A DNA stretch of 16,187 nt from DATDPY01 sp964395765 (GCA_964395765.1 CAYNCU010000092.1:1-16187); one strand, 5' to 3'; counted from the first letter of the stretch, positions 5,992 to 13,808 are shown. A program made the numbers and translations. The notes: generated by a model not told the origin, from the letters alone.

Positions 5992-8907
5992 TCAGTAATC
6001 CCAGATGGCCCGTTCATGGGGATCGTAACGGGGTTTTCGTAAAGGCGGCGGTCCTTTATGCTGATCCAAAGGCTTTTTCCAGATAAAAGCCCACCAATGT
6101 TGAATATTCCCTTCCTTGCGGATTTTGTAATCCGACTGTTGCATTGATAAAAGCACATTATAAATATTGTTGAACAATTTTGTTCTGACCTTAAAGTTCT
6201 GCGGAAGCTTTAAGGTTTTTGCTTCATTATGTCTTTCCTTAATATCCTTAATTATGGCGAATGCACCGGTATAAGTTTTATTTTCACCCTGGTAACTGTA
6301 GTCTTCAGCAGCTTTTTTCTTCATCTCATTAATGCTCGATTTCGCACTTACTCCTTTCATAAGTCCCGCATGTTCAATATCAATTGCCTGCCGGATATAC
6401 CGGGCGGTTAAATTGGCTTTATTACTGGCAATCAGGTTGCCCTGGAACATGGTTTGCCTGAGCGAATTGGATTTCATCTTATGTTGCCTGGCTGATAAAA
6501 AATTTCCTTTTATCAGTCCCTGGTTGCTCGCTTCCATCGACTTACGAATATATTTTGATTCGGTATCCTTAACCGATCTCCCTTTGATCATTCCCTGATT
6601 CAGTGCTTCAACAGACTTAGCCATATAACCGGCTTCTTTTTGCTGAATCGTAACGCCCGAAATTAATCCTGTATTTAACGCTTCCTGGGACTTCCGTATA
6701 TAATTGGATTCTCTTTTATGTTTCAGATTACCCTTAATATTCCCCTGGTAAAAAGCCTGTGAAGCCGAGCTAAATTGGAGCTCCTCGTTTTTTTCTTTTT
6801 GTGACTTCCCCTTTATCTTGCCCTGGTCCAGCGCCTCCTGGGATTTTTTGATATACATAGATTCTTTATCCCTGGGACTATAGCCTTGGATCAGTCCCTG
6901 GCTCAGGCCTTCCACGGATTTTGCCATATAGCCCGCATCCTTCTGTTGAACTGTCAAGGCATTGATCATACCGGCTTTTTGAGCCTGGTGGGATTTTTTT
7001 GTATATAATGAATTCATTTCGTTTTTACCATGTGTTTTCAGTTCACCCTGATAAAAGCTCTGTATTACGGAATTACTCATTAATTCCTGATCTGACTCCT
7101 TTTTAGTTTTCCCCTTCATTTTACCCTGGTCCAGCGCTTCCTGGGATTTATGAATGTATTGCGATTCCTTATTCCGCGGGCTGAATTTCACACTTAACCC
7201 CTGGTTTAATCCTTCCAGTGATTTATATAAATATTGATCGCTCTTTTGTCTCGTATTGAGGGTGCTTACCAGATCGGCTTTTGAATTTTCTTTCGACTTA
7301 TTCTGATAATTTCTATCCTGTTGTTTCCTTGTTAATGAATTTATGTTTCCCTGGAACTGTGTTTGAACTACTGAATTACTGAATAATTCCTGATCTTTTG
7401 TTTTTTTACTTTTCCCCTTGATTTTTCCCTGGTATTGTGTCTGAATAATCGAATTACTGAACAATTCCTGATCTTTTTCCTTCTTACTCATTCCTTTCAC
7501 TTTCCCCTGGTCAAGGGCTTCCTGGGATTTCCTTATATAATTTGCTTCAATATTCCCGCGGTTGTATTTCATGGTCAAACCCTGCCCGAGGCCTTCAGCC
7601 GATTTTACAAGGTACCCGGCTTCTTTTTGTTCCGGCGTCAATCCACGGATCAGCCCGGAATTAAGCGCTTCCCTCGATTTCCTGGCATATCCCTTCCCTG
7701 CAGCTTTAGGGTTGACGGCTTTAATATTACCCTGGTATCCGCTTTGGATCAGGGAATTGCTCATTAACTGCTGGTTTCTCTCTTTGGCTGAAAGACCTTT
7801 CACCATACCCTGTCCCTGGGCTTCGGAAGATTTTAACAGGTATTCGGTTTGCTTATCATTCCGGTTTGCTTTAAGGTTACCCTGGTCATTGGAAACAATG
7901 CTGGAATTCCTCCGGAGAAGACGGTCTTGTGCTTTTTTCGATCGGGTTCTATACATCCCCTGCGACTGGGCTTCAACGGATTTTTCGACCTGCGCAATTT
8001 GCTGTTTTTTCCTGGAGGTGCCTTTCATTAATCCCTGGTTCTGGCTTTCCACCGATTTTGCCATGTATTCATCTGTCTTTTGTCTAGTGTTGTATTTTAA
8101 GTTACCCTGGAACTGGGATTGCGCCATTGAATTGGATTGCATTACCTGATCGTGGCCTCGACGGGCCCGTCCTTTGATCGTTCCCTGGTTTTGAGCCTCA
8201 ACGGATTTGGCCATATATTCTGCATTTTTATCGCTCCGTTGATTGTTTAGTTTTCCCTGGGATAATGACTGCTTTCTCGAACTCTTTTTTTCTGATTGCA
8301 TTCGTTGTTGAAAGGAACGCCCGTTGATAAAACCCTGGCCCTGGGCTTCCTCCGACTTTTCTGCATAGGCCGCAAGTTTTTGGTTCCGCGTTTTCAAATT
8401 GGATTTTCCCGGATTGGTTTCGATCTTCGGGTTCTGTGCGGAAACAGGCTTCTCTTTTAAAGCCTCCGGCACAAAAGGAATATCCCCCTGGTCTCTGGCG
8501 ATGATCCTTGATTGTTTTCTCACAATCTTTTGACGGCTTTTACCAGCCAGTGACATATGAATTCCCTGTTGCAATGCCTGCCTCGTTTTCCGGGCCACAA
8601 TTCTTTGCTGTTTCTTTTCAATATTCATTAATGTTTTCGAAATATGCCGCTGGGCATTCTGGTGAGCCGGTAAATTTTGCTGTTTCAGCGCTTCGGGAAC
8701 CAGGTTAGTCTCTCCCTGGGTGAGGTTTTCCCTGGCCGATTTTTTATACAGCCGCGCCCGCCGTCTCTGTTTCTTGTTCTTATTTTTTTTACTTTCCTTA
8801 AAGGCCGTAGTTTTCCGGTCACTCAGCTTAACCTGTGCATGCGACGGGGAGCTGAAGGTCATTGCAATCACCAATAGTATAACGAGAAAAAAGATCGTCC
8901 TGAACAT
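5992..8907 (-). CDS. secreted, highly basic tandem-repeat protein of unknown function
   Basis: I do not recognise the family. The 971-aa product starts with a clear signal peptide: basic M-F-R, a hydrophobic core to about residue 17, and a likely cut after S-H-A at residue 24. There is no lipobox. A lysine/arginine-rich segment (about 30-55) follows, then weakly repetitive sequence to about 170 containing two related V-P-E-A-L-K segments. About 28 clear units of about 25 residues span about 174-884, and a unique C-terminal domain spans about 885-971. Units are of two types: Y-x-x-K-S-x-E-A-x-x-Q-G-x-x-K-G, and S-N-S-x-x-Q-x-x-Y/F-Q-G-N-I/L-K. The protein contains no cysteine, and tryptophan occurs only in the C-terminal domain (W-W-A-F-I-W and the final W-D-Y). 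It is rich in K, R, Q, N, S and G. The ATG at 8907 is chosen because it opens the signal peptide and GGAAG lies upstream; a TTG 18 codons earlier is in frame but would precede the signal peptide. No type IX secretion C-terminal domain is apparent, so a periplasmic or outer-surface structural role is only inferred. It stands alone, convergent to gcvP and divergent from the M16 gene. Confidence 0.8.
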   Translation of the reverse strand: MFRTIFFLVILLVIAMTFSSPSHAQVKLSDRKTTAFKESKKNKNKKQRRRARLYKKSARENLTQGETNLVPEALKQQNLPAHQNAQRHISKTLMNIEKKQQRIVARKTRQALQQGIHMSLAGKSRQKIVRKQSRIIARDQGDIPFVPEALKEKPVSAQNPKIETNPGKSNLKTRNQKLAAYAEKSEEAQGQGFINGRSFQQRMQSEKKSSRKQSLSQGKLNNQRSDKNAEYMAKSVEAQNQGTIKGRARRGHDQVMQSNSMAQSQFQGNLKYNTRQKTDEYMAKSVESQNQGLMKGTSRKKQQIAQVEKSVEAQSQGMYRTRSKKAQDRLLRRNSSIVSNDQGNLKANRNDKQTEYLLKSSEAQGQGMVKGLSAKERNQQLMSNSLIQSGYQGNIKAVNPKAAGKGYARKSREALNSGLIRGLTPEQKEAGYLVKSAEGLGQGLTMKYNRGNIEANYIRKSQEALDQGKVKGMSKKEKDQELFSNSIIQTQYQGKIKGKSKKTKDQELFSNSVVQTQFQGNINSLTRKQQDRNYQNKSKENSKADLVSTLNTRQKSDQYLYKSLEGLNQGLSVKFSPRNKESQYIHKSQEALDQGKMKGKTKKESDQELMSNSVIQSFYQGELKTHGKNEMNSLYTKKSHQAQKAGMINALTVQQKDAGYMAKSVEGLSQGLIQGYSPRDKESMYIKKSQEALDQGKIKGKSQKEKNEELQFSSASQAFYQGNIKGNLKHKRESNYIRKSQEALNTGLISGVTIQQKEAGYMAKSVEALNQGMIKGRSVKDTESKYIRKSMEASNQGLIKGNFLSARQHKMKSNSLRQTMFQGNLIASNKANLTARYIRQAIDIEHAGLMKGVSAKSSINEMKKKAAEDYSYQGENKTYTGAFAIIKDIKERHNEAKTLKLPQNFKVRTKLFNNIYNVLLSMQQSDYKIRKEGNIQHWWAFIWKKPLDQHKGPPPLRKPRYDPHERAIWDY
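6256..8388 (-). repeat. protein-coding tandem array of about 28 units of 72-78 bp
   Basis: The array encodes residues about 174-884 of the secreted protein. Each unit ends in a Q-G pair, mostly encoded so that CCCTGG or CCCTG appears on the plus strand at about 75-bp intervals. For the Y/F-Q-G type, the anchor CCTGG (CCTGA at 7047) occurs at 8256, 8106, 7881, 7731, 7428, 7350, 7047, 6744, 6441 and 6288. Spacings are in whole codons: 150, 225, 150, 303, 78, 303, 303, 303 and 153 bp. The frame is never broken. Weaker copies with anchors at 8487 and 8715 show that repetition began before the clear array. Confidence 0.9.
6441..7735 (-). repeat. higher-order 303-bp (101-residue) super-repeats within the array
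   Basis: The same four-unit order repeats: an S-N-S/Y-Q-G unit, a unit ending A/S-G-L/M-I, a unit with A-G-Y-M/L-x-K-S-x-E-G/A-L, and a Y-I-x-K-S-Q-E-A-L-D-Q-G unit. Anchors at 7731 and 7428 are 303 bp apart. Those at 7350, 7047, 6744 and 6441 are each exactly 303 bp apart. The break between the two runs is 78 bp, one extra S-N-S unit next to a near copy of itself (D-Q-E-L-F-S-N-S in both). The copies are clearly diverged in DNA sequence, so the periodicity is old and maintained. Confidence 0.85.
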
Positions 8908-8979
8908 TCTTTTTCTTCCGGGTGATTTTACAGTTGATATGTGGCTGTCTATAAAAGCCAACGGTAGTTTATTTCGGTC

Positions 8980-8998
8980 TATCGCTATTATAACGATA
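8980..8998. promoter_or_regulatory. imperfect 19-bp dyad in the divergent intergenic region
   Basis: TATCG (8980-8984) and CGATA (8994-8998) flank TAT/ATA around a central T at 8989, with one mismatched pair. It sits in the 224-bp gap between the repeat-protein gene (start 8907, minus) and the M16 gene (start 9132, plus), where an operator could act on either. AT-rich dyads arise easily by chance. Apart from this and the M16 promoter box, I see nothing else in this gap. Confidence 0.2.
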
Positions 8999-9107
8999 AA
9001 GTTAAGAAATATTTATAATTTTTCAGGAAATACCCTGAGATACAACAGGATAACATTGGAATATACTCCTTTCTGTTAAAATTAAGATTCAGTTCTTTCG
9101 GCAATTA

Positions 9108-9115
9108 TATATTTG
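9108..9115 (+). promoter_or_regulatory. putative -7 box of the M16 peptidase-WbqC transcript
   Basis: TATATTTG matches TAnnTTTG exactly and ends 16 bp before the ATG at 9132, predicting a leader of about 10 bases. A clear -33 TTTG is lacking. Confidence 0.45.
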
Positions 9116-9131
9116 CACTTTATCGTCAGGC

Positions 9132-10373
9132 ATGATACCCTATAAAAAATTTATATTATCCAATGGATTGAAGGTTGTAATTCATGAGGACCATTCTGTA
9201 CCCCTCGTGGCTGTAAATATTCTTTACAATGTCGGATCCAAGGATGAAAATCCCGGGAAAACCGGCTTCGCCCATCTATTTGAACACCTGATGTTCGGTG
9301 GATCGGTGAATATTCCTTCCTATGATGAACCTTTGCAAAGAGTGGGCGGCGAAAATAATGCTTTCACCAGTCCGGATATTACGAATTACTATATCCAGGT
9401 TCCTGCGATCAATATTGAGACTGCTTTCTGGCTTGAATCTGACCGGATGATGGGGCTTCCCCTGAACAGCAGGGTACTGGATATACAGAAGAAAGTTGTG
9501 ATTGAGGAATTCAAACAACGTTACCTCAACCAGCCTTATGGTGATATATGGTTAAAAATCAGGCCCGTTGCGTATAAACGACATCCTTACGGATGGGCTA
9601 CCATCGGTAAAGATATCAGTCATATTGAAAATGCAACGCTTGAGGATGTAAAGGAATTTTATCACAGATTTTACCATCCTGCCAACGCCATTCTTTCCGT
9701 TGCCGGGGATATCTCATTCCAGGAATGTCAATCGCTGACTGAAAAATGGTTCGGGGAAATTGAAAGTCATGATCACAACAACAGGAATCTGCCGTCGGAG
9801 CCGCAACAGAATGCCGGGCGATTCCTGGAATTAACCGCTGAGGTTCCTCTCGATGCCCTGTATAAAGTATACCACATGCCGGGCCGCCTGGAGGAAAGTT
9901 TTTATTCATCGGATTTTTTAAGCGACATTCTGGGTCGCGGCAAATCATCCCGGCTGTATCTTAAGCTGGTGAAGGAGAAAAAGATATTTAATTCCCTGAA
10001 CTCCTATATTACCGGTTCCGACGATCCGGGGTTACTGGTTATTTCGGGAAAGGTGAATGAAGAATATACACTGGCGCAAGCAGATGAGGCAGTACAGGAA
10101 TTAATTAATGAATTTCTTTCTTCAGGCCCTTCCGGAAAAGAACTGAATAAAATAAAAAATCAAGCGGAATCGGCATATGCCCTGGCTGAAGTCGAGATTC
10201 TCAACAAAGCCATGAACCTTGCGTATTTCTACAACCTGGGAGACCCGGAACTTTATAACCTGGAACTGGATAAAATCCGAAAAGTGTCAGAAGATGAAAT
10301 CCGGACCGCCGCCGGACAAATACTCCGCAGGGAAAATTGTTCCACATTATATTACCATGCAGAGAAAAAATAG
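9132..10373 (+). CDS. M16-family zinc metallopeptidase (processing peptidase/insulinase-like)
   Basis: This is a zinc peptidase of 413 aa. The inverted zinc motif H48-L-F-E51-H52 lies in the segment G-F-A-H-L-F-E-H-L-M-F, and the third ligand is E125 or E126 in V-V-I-E-E-F, about 75 residues on, as the family requires. An M16 C-terminal domain follows from about residue 165, with the R-L-Y/K-L-V-K-E-K region near 275-290. This is the active-subunit pattern of a single M16 half, so it probably works as a dimer. No signal peptide is visible, suggesting a cytosolic location, and the substrate is unknown. Bacteroidota often carry an active and an inactive M16 gene side by side, but here only the active-type gene is present. 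Its last 17 bp overlap the downstream WbqC gene. Confidence 0.9.
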   Translation: MIPYKKFILSNGLKVVIHEDHSVPLVAVNILYNVGSKDENPGKTGFAHLFEHLMFGGSVNIPSYDEPLQRVGGENNAFTSPDITNYYIQVPAINIETAFWLESDRMMGLPLNSRVLDIQKKVVIEEFKQRYLNQPYGDIWLKIRPVAYKRHPYGWATIGKDISHIENATLEDVKEFYHRFYHPANAILSVAGDISFQECQSLTEKWFGEIESHDHNNRNLPSEPQQNAGRFLELTAEVPLDALYKVYHMPGRLEESFYSSDFLSDILGRGKSSRLYLKLVKEKKIFNSLNSYITGSDDPGLLVISGKVNEEYTLAQADEAVQELINEFLSSGPSGKELNKIKNQAESAYALAEVEILNKAMNLAYFYNLGDPELYNLELDKIRKVSEDEIRTAAGQILRRENCSTLYYHAEKK

Positions 10374-11034
10374 GCAGCCGGTTAATAAATTTCTGAATGT
10401 TGTCCTGGAACTGCAATACCTTCCCCCCCTTCCCTATTTTTCCGCCATACTTAAAAGCGATAAGGTAATATTCGAAACCCATGAAAACTTTATCAGGCAA
10501 ACCTACCGGAACCGATGCACGATATTAACCTCACAGGGTGCGGTGGACCTCGTCATTCCCCTGAAGAAACCACAGCAACATGTCCCTGTTACTGAAATAA
10601 AAATTGATAACCGCCAGAAATGGGCGCTCAGGCATTGGAAAGCCATTCAGTCGGCTTATGGGAAAGCACCGTGGTTCGGGCATTATCAGAATGAATTAAA
10701 GGAAAACCTGCTCACGGAAAAACAATACCTGGTAGAATTCAATTTAACTATTATCGGGATGTGCTTTAGTTTCCTGGGATATAAGATTATGACAGAAAAT
10801 ACAAGCCGATATATCAAGAATTACCCGGAAAATTATCTTGACCTGAGGTCACGGATCCATCCCAAAAAGGACATGAATTCATTAAGCTTTTATTCACCGG
10901 TTAAATATATTCAGAACTTTGGCCGTGAATTTGTACACCCGTTAAGCGTTATTGACCTGATTTTCAGCGAAGGACCTGAATCACTTAATGTAATTAAGGA
11001 AACAGCGGGTTTAAAAAACCATAAATTAAATTGA
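10357..11034 (+). CDS. WbqC-family protein
   Basis: The protein is 225 aa and resembles the WbqC-like family, named after a gene of Pseudomonas O-antigen clusters whose biochemical role is not established. The recognisable parts are the opening Q-Y-L-P-P-L-P-Y-F (about residues 20-28), then H-E-N-F-I-R-Q-T-Y-R-N-R-C with a following L-T-S-Q-G, V-P-V-T-E-I-K-I-D, and W-A-L-R-H-W-K-A-I-Q-S-A-Y-G-K-A-P-W-F. The ATG at 10357 overlaps the 3' end of the M16 gene in another frame, so translational coupling is likely. The reading frame is open further upstream inside the M16 gene, but the family's conserved sequence starts only after this ATG. Adjacent sugar or polysaccharide genes are absent, so context does not clarify function. 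Confidence 0.82.
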   Translation: MQRKNRQPVNKFLNVVLELQYLPPLPYFSAILKSDKVIFETHENFIRQTYRNRCTILTSQGAVDLVIPLKKPQQHVPVTEIKIDNRQKWALRHWKAIQSAYGKAPWFGHYQNELKENLLTEKQYLVEFNLTIIGMCFSFLGYKIMTENTSRYIKNYPENYLDLRSRIHPKKDMNSLSFYSPVKYIQNFGREFVHPLSVIDLIFSEGPESLNVIKETAGLKNHKLN

Positions 11035-11073
11035 CCGTTTACTTCAATAAATATTAATTAGTTTATATTATCG

Positions 11074-11081
11074 TATATTTG
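11074..11081 (+). promoter_or_regulatory. putative -7 box of the clpC promoter
   Basis: TATATTTG matches TAnnTTTG and lies 45 bp before the clpC ATG, giving a leader of about 38 bases. That leader contains a genuine Shine-Dalgarno sequence, AAGGAG at 11114-11119, 7 bases before the ATG. None of the other genes here has a comparably strong site. No CIRCE-type inverted repeat was seen. Confidence 0.45.
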
Positions 11082-11126
11082 ACCTTAAAAAAGGCCTAAA
11101 AACAAATAATAACAAGGAGATCCTGA

Positions 11127-13688
11127 ATGGAAGCTAAATTCTCAAATAGGGTTAAAGAGGTGATTTCCCTTAGCAGGGAGGAGGCTCTTCGACTAGGTCA
11201 TGATTATATTGGAACAGAGCATTTATTGCTGGGGATGATCCGCGAAGGGGAAGGAGTGGCCATTAGCCTTTTGAAGAAGCTCGGCGTTCCTTTGGAAGAA
11301 TTGAAAAATAATGTGGAACAAGCGACCAAAGGAAGTGCTGTTGGAAATGTTAAAAACCTTGCCAATATCCCGTTGACGCGGCAATCTGAAAAAGTTTTGA
11401 AAATAACTTACCTGGAAGCTAAAATATTTAAGAGCCAGTTAATAGGTACCGAACATTTATTATTGTCCATCCTGAGAGATGAGGACAACCTGGCTACACA
11501 GATCCTTGAAAAATTTGACGTAAATTACGACGTAGTGAAGGAATTATTGGAATACCAGATTGAAAACCCGGTTGCTTCATCGGATACTGACGATCCGGAT
11601 GAGGATTCTTCCAAGTTATTCGGAAGTTCGACCGGGAAAAGTGAATCTTCCTCAAAGGGTACCGAGAAAAGCCGTACCCCGGTGCTGGACAATTTCGGAC
11701 GTGACCTGACACGGCTCGCCGAAGAAAACAAAATGGATCCTATTGTTGGCAGGGAAAAGGAAATCGAAAGGGTTGCCCAGGTTTTAAGCCGCCGCAAGAA
11801 AAATAACCCTGTATTAATAGGAGAACCCGGCGTGGGCAAAACCGCCATCGCAGAAGGCCTTGCCTTGAGAATCGTGCAGAAGAAGGTATCCAGGGTGTTA
11901 TTCGGGAAACGGGTGGTAACACTCGATCTCGCTTCCCTCGTAGCCGGTACAAAATACCGGGGCCAGTTTGAGGAGAGAATGAAGGCGGTAATGAATGAAC
12001 TGGAAAAATCTCCGGAAGTAATATTATTTATCGATGAACTGCATACCATTGTTGGTGCAGGCGGAGCTTCCGGATCGCTGGATGCTTCCAATATGTTTAA
12101 ACCGGCCTTGTCCCGGGGTGAAATTCAATGTATCGGCGCCACAACGCTGGATGAATACAGGCAATATATAGAAAAAGACGGAGCTCTTGCCCGAAGATTT
12201 CAGATCGTTATGATCGATGCCACCTCCCCGGAAGAAACCATTACAATTCTTAATAATATCAAAGAAAAATACGAAGATCATCATCACGTAAATTATACCG
12301 ATGATGCCATTCAAGCTTGCGTGAGATTATCGGATCGATATATCTCCGATCGTTTCCTGCCTGATAAAGCCATCGATGTGATGGACGAAGCCGGCGCACG
12401 GGTCCATATTAACAATATTCATGTGCCGACCGAGATCACCTCGCTCGAAGAACAAATCGAGGCCATCAAGAAAGAAAAGAACAGGGTAGTCCGAAGCCAG
12501 AATTATGAAGAAGCGGCCCAGTTGCGCGATAAGGAGAAAAAACTTATGGTGGAACTCGATAAGGCTAAAAACAAATGGGAAGAGGAAACCCGTTCCAAAC
12601 GTTTTGAAGTGGAAGAGGAAAATGTGGCAGAGGTTGTAGGCATGATGACGGGCATCCCGACCAGCAGGATCGCACAACATGAAAGTGTTAAGCTGCTTGG
12701 CATGGAAAAAGAGCTTTCACAAAGAATAATCGGCCAGGAAGAAGCCATAAAAAAACTAGCCAAGGCGATCCAGCGGACCCGCGTAGGCTTGAAAGATCCC
12801 AGAAAACCAATTGGTTCCTTTGTATTCCTCGGCCCCACCGGTGTCGGGAAAACAGAAATGGCAAAAGTTCTGGCATCCTACCTTTTTGATAAAGACGATG
12901 CCATTATCCGCGTGGATATGAGTGAATACATGGAAAAATTCTCGGTATCACGATTGGTAGGAGCGCCTCCGGGGTATGTAGGTTATGAAGAAGGCGGACA
13001 GCTTACTGAAAAAGTGAGAAGGAAACCCTACTGTGTAGTGCTGCTGGACGAAATAGAAAAAGCGCATCCCGATATATTCAATATACTGTTACAGGTTCTG
13101 GATGACGGAACTTTAACCGACGGTCTCGGAAGAAGGATCGATTTCAGGAATACCATTCTTATTATGACTTCCAATATCGGCGTCCGTGACCTGAAGGATT
13201 TCGGATCAGGGATCGGTTTTTCCACCAAGAACCGCGAAACTAATTTGGACGAGCTGATGAAGTCAACGATCCAGAATGCGCTCCGGAAAACCTTCAGCCC
13301 GGAATTTCTGAACCGCCTGGACGATGTGATCATCTTCAACTCATTGCAACGCGAACATATCCATAAGATCATAGACCTTCAGCTTGATAAGCTATTTGAA
13401 AGGATCCGTTCTCTTGGTTTTACCGTGGAATTGACAGAAAAAGCAAAAGACTTTATAGCGAATAAAGGTTATGACCCGCAATATGGTGCAAGACCCCTGA
13501 ACCGGGCCATACAGAAATATCTTGAAGATCTCGTTGCTGAAGAAATTCTCAAAGGTGATTTAAAAGAAGGAGATACCATTATTGCCGACCATGACGGTGA
13601 ATCCGAAACACTTAGCCTGAAAGTTAAAAAGGCTCGGAAAAAAGAAACAAAGGAAACACCTGAAGGCAAAGAAGGTAAAAAGGAATAA
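11127..13688 (+). CDS. clpC: ATP-dependent Clp protease ATP-binding subunit ClpC
   Basis: This AAA+ unfoldase feeds proteins to the ClpP protease. It is 853 aa, close to the usual length. Order of parts: two Clp-N repeats (about 5-140, each with the G-T-E-H-L-L-L signature), a serine/aspartate-rich linker (about 150-185), AAA domain 1 with Walker A G-E-P-G-V-G-K-T (232-239) and Walker B V-I-L-F-I-D-E (D303-E304), and a UVR-type coiled middle segment (about 438-475, with Y-E-E-A-A-Q-L-R-D). AAA domain 2 follows with Walker A G-P-T-G-V-G-K-T (569-576) and Walker B L-L-D641-E642, then the small domain and a lysine/glutamate-rich tail. The UVR segment and the short middle domain separate ClpC from ClpB. 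The I696-G-F698 tripeptide is the ClpP-docking loop, so it should work with ClpP rather than as a disaggregase. The start is fixed by AAGGAG. No mcsA, mcsB or ctsR is next to it. Confidence 0.96.
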   Translation: MEAKFSNRVKEVISLSREEALRLGHDYIGTEHLLLGMIREGEGVAISLLKKLGVPLEELKNNVEQATKGSAVGNVKNLANIPLTRQSEKVLKITYLEAKIFKSQLIGTEHLLLSILRDEDNLATQILEKFDVNYDVVKELLEYQIENPVASSDTDDPDEDSSKLFGSSTGKSESSSKGTEKSRTPVLDNFGRDLTRLAEENKMDPIVGREKEIERVAQVLSRRKKNNPVLIGEPGVGKTAIAEGLALRIVQKKVSRVLFGKRVVTLDLASLVAGTKYRGQFEERMKAVMNELEKSPEVILFIDELHTIVGAGGASGSLDASNMFKPALSRGEIQCIGATTLDEYRQYIEKDGALARRFQIVMIDATSPEETITILNNIKEKYEDHHHVNYTDDAIQACVRLSDRYISDRFLPDKAIDVMDEAGARVHINNIHVPTEITSLEEQIEAIKKEKNRVVRSQNYEEAAQLRDKEKKLMVELDKAKNKWEEETRSKRFEVEEENVAEVVGMMTGIPTSRIAQHESVKLLGMEKELSQRIIGQEEAIKKLAKAIQRTRVGLKDPRKPIGSFVFLGPTGVGKTEMAKVLASYLFDKDDAIIRVDMSEYMEKFSVSRLVGAPPGYVGYEEGGQLTEKVRRKPYCVVLLDEIEKAHPDIFNILLQVLDDGTLTDGLGRRIDFRNTILIMTSNIGVRDLKDFGSGIGFSTKNRETNLDELMKSTIQNALRKTFSPEFLNRLDDVIIFNSLQREHIHKIIDLQLDKLFERIRSLGFTVELTEKAKDFIANKGYDPQYGARPLNRAIQKYLEDLVAEEILKGDLKEGDTIIADHDGESETLSLKVKKARKKETKETPEGKEGKKE

Positions 13689-13756
13689 TTCCTGGTTAAA
13701 AAACGCCCCATTCTTCTTTCCTTCCCTTCCCCTTCCTAAATCCTATACATAAGAAA

Positions 13757-13788
13757 TTTGTGTGTGATGAAATATTGAATTATATTTG
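13757..13788 (+). promoter_or_regulatory. promoter of the arsR-tauE-persulfide dioxygenase operon
   Basis: TTTG at 13757-13760 and TATATTTG at 13781-13788 are separated by exactly 20 bp, a full match to the Bacteroidota sigma-ABfr layout (-33 TTTG, -7 TAnnTTTG). It is the only promoter in the window with both elements. Transcription should start near 13794, leaving a leader of about 30 bases before the ATG at 13826. Confidence 0.65.
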
Positions 13789-13808
13789 AACATATGTTCA
13801 TATATAAT
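13779..13808. promoter_or_regulatory. 30-bp palindromic operator over the arsR promoter
   Basis: The core TGAACATATGTTCA (13787-13800) is a perfect 14-bp palindrome. Beyond one mismatched pair (13786/13801), seven more base pairs on each side remain complementary, giving 14 of 15 pairs over 13779-13808. It covers the -7 box and the expected start site. This is the position for repression by the dimeric winged-helix protein encoded 18 bp downstream, so autoregulation is the natural inference. Confidence 0.7.

Noticed and set aside
5934..6086. A 50-codon plus-strand ORF with AGGAG 8 bases before its ATG
   Set aside because: Nearly two thirds of it lies antisense to the 3' end of the repeat-protein gene, its sequence shows no recognisable motif, and its start lies within the intergenic repeat tract. 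The AGGAG is probably chance.
6441..7735. Curli-like (CsgA) repeats, suggested by the S-N-S-x-x-Q-x-x-Y-Q-G pattern
   Set aside because: Curlin units are 22-23 residues and rich in G and N with few charges. These units are longer, very lysine-rich and contain helix-favouring K-S-x-E-A stretches, and no csg accessory genes are nearby. Resemblance is limited to S, Q, N and G spacing.
6256..8388. CRISPR array, because of regularly spaced repeated words
   Set aside because: The period is about 75 bp in whole codons, the repeats are degenerate, and the whole stretch is one open reading frame.
6229..8877. Several plus-strand ORFs of 60-195 codons opposite the repeat-protein gene
   Set aside because: They are antisense shadows. 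Their apparent repetition merely mirrors the coding repeats of the minus strand, and the minus-strand reading has a signal peptide, a coherent unit structure and no frame break.
13700..13740. Pyrimidine-rich tract after clpC as an intrinsic terminator
   Set aside because: The C/T run has no preceding hairpin that I can find, so it does not meet the usual pattern. Nothing else is seen between it and the arsR promoter.
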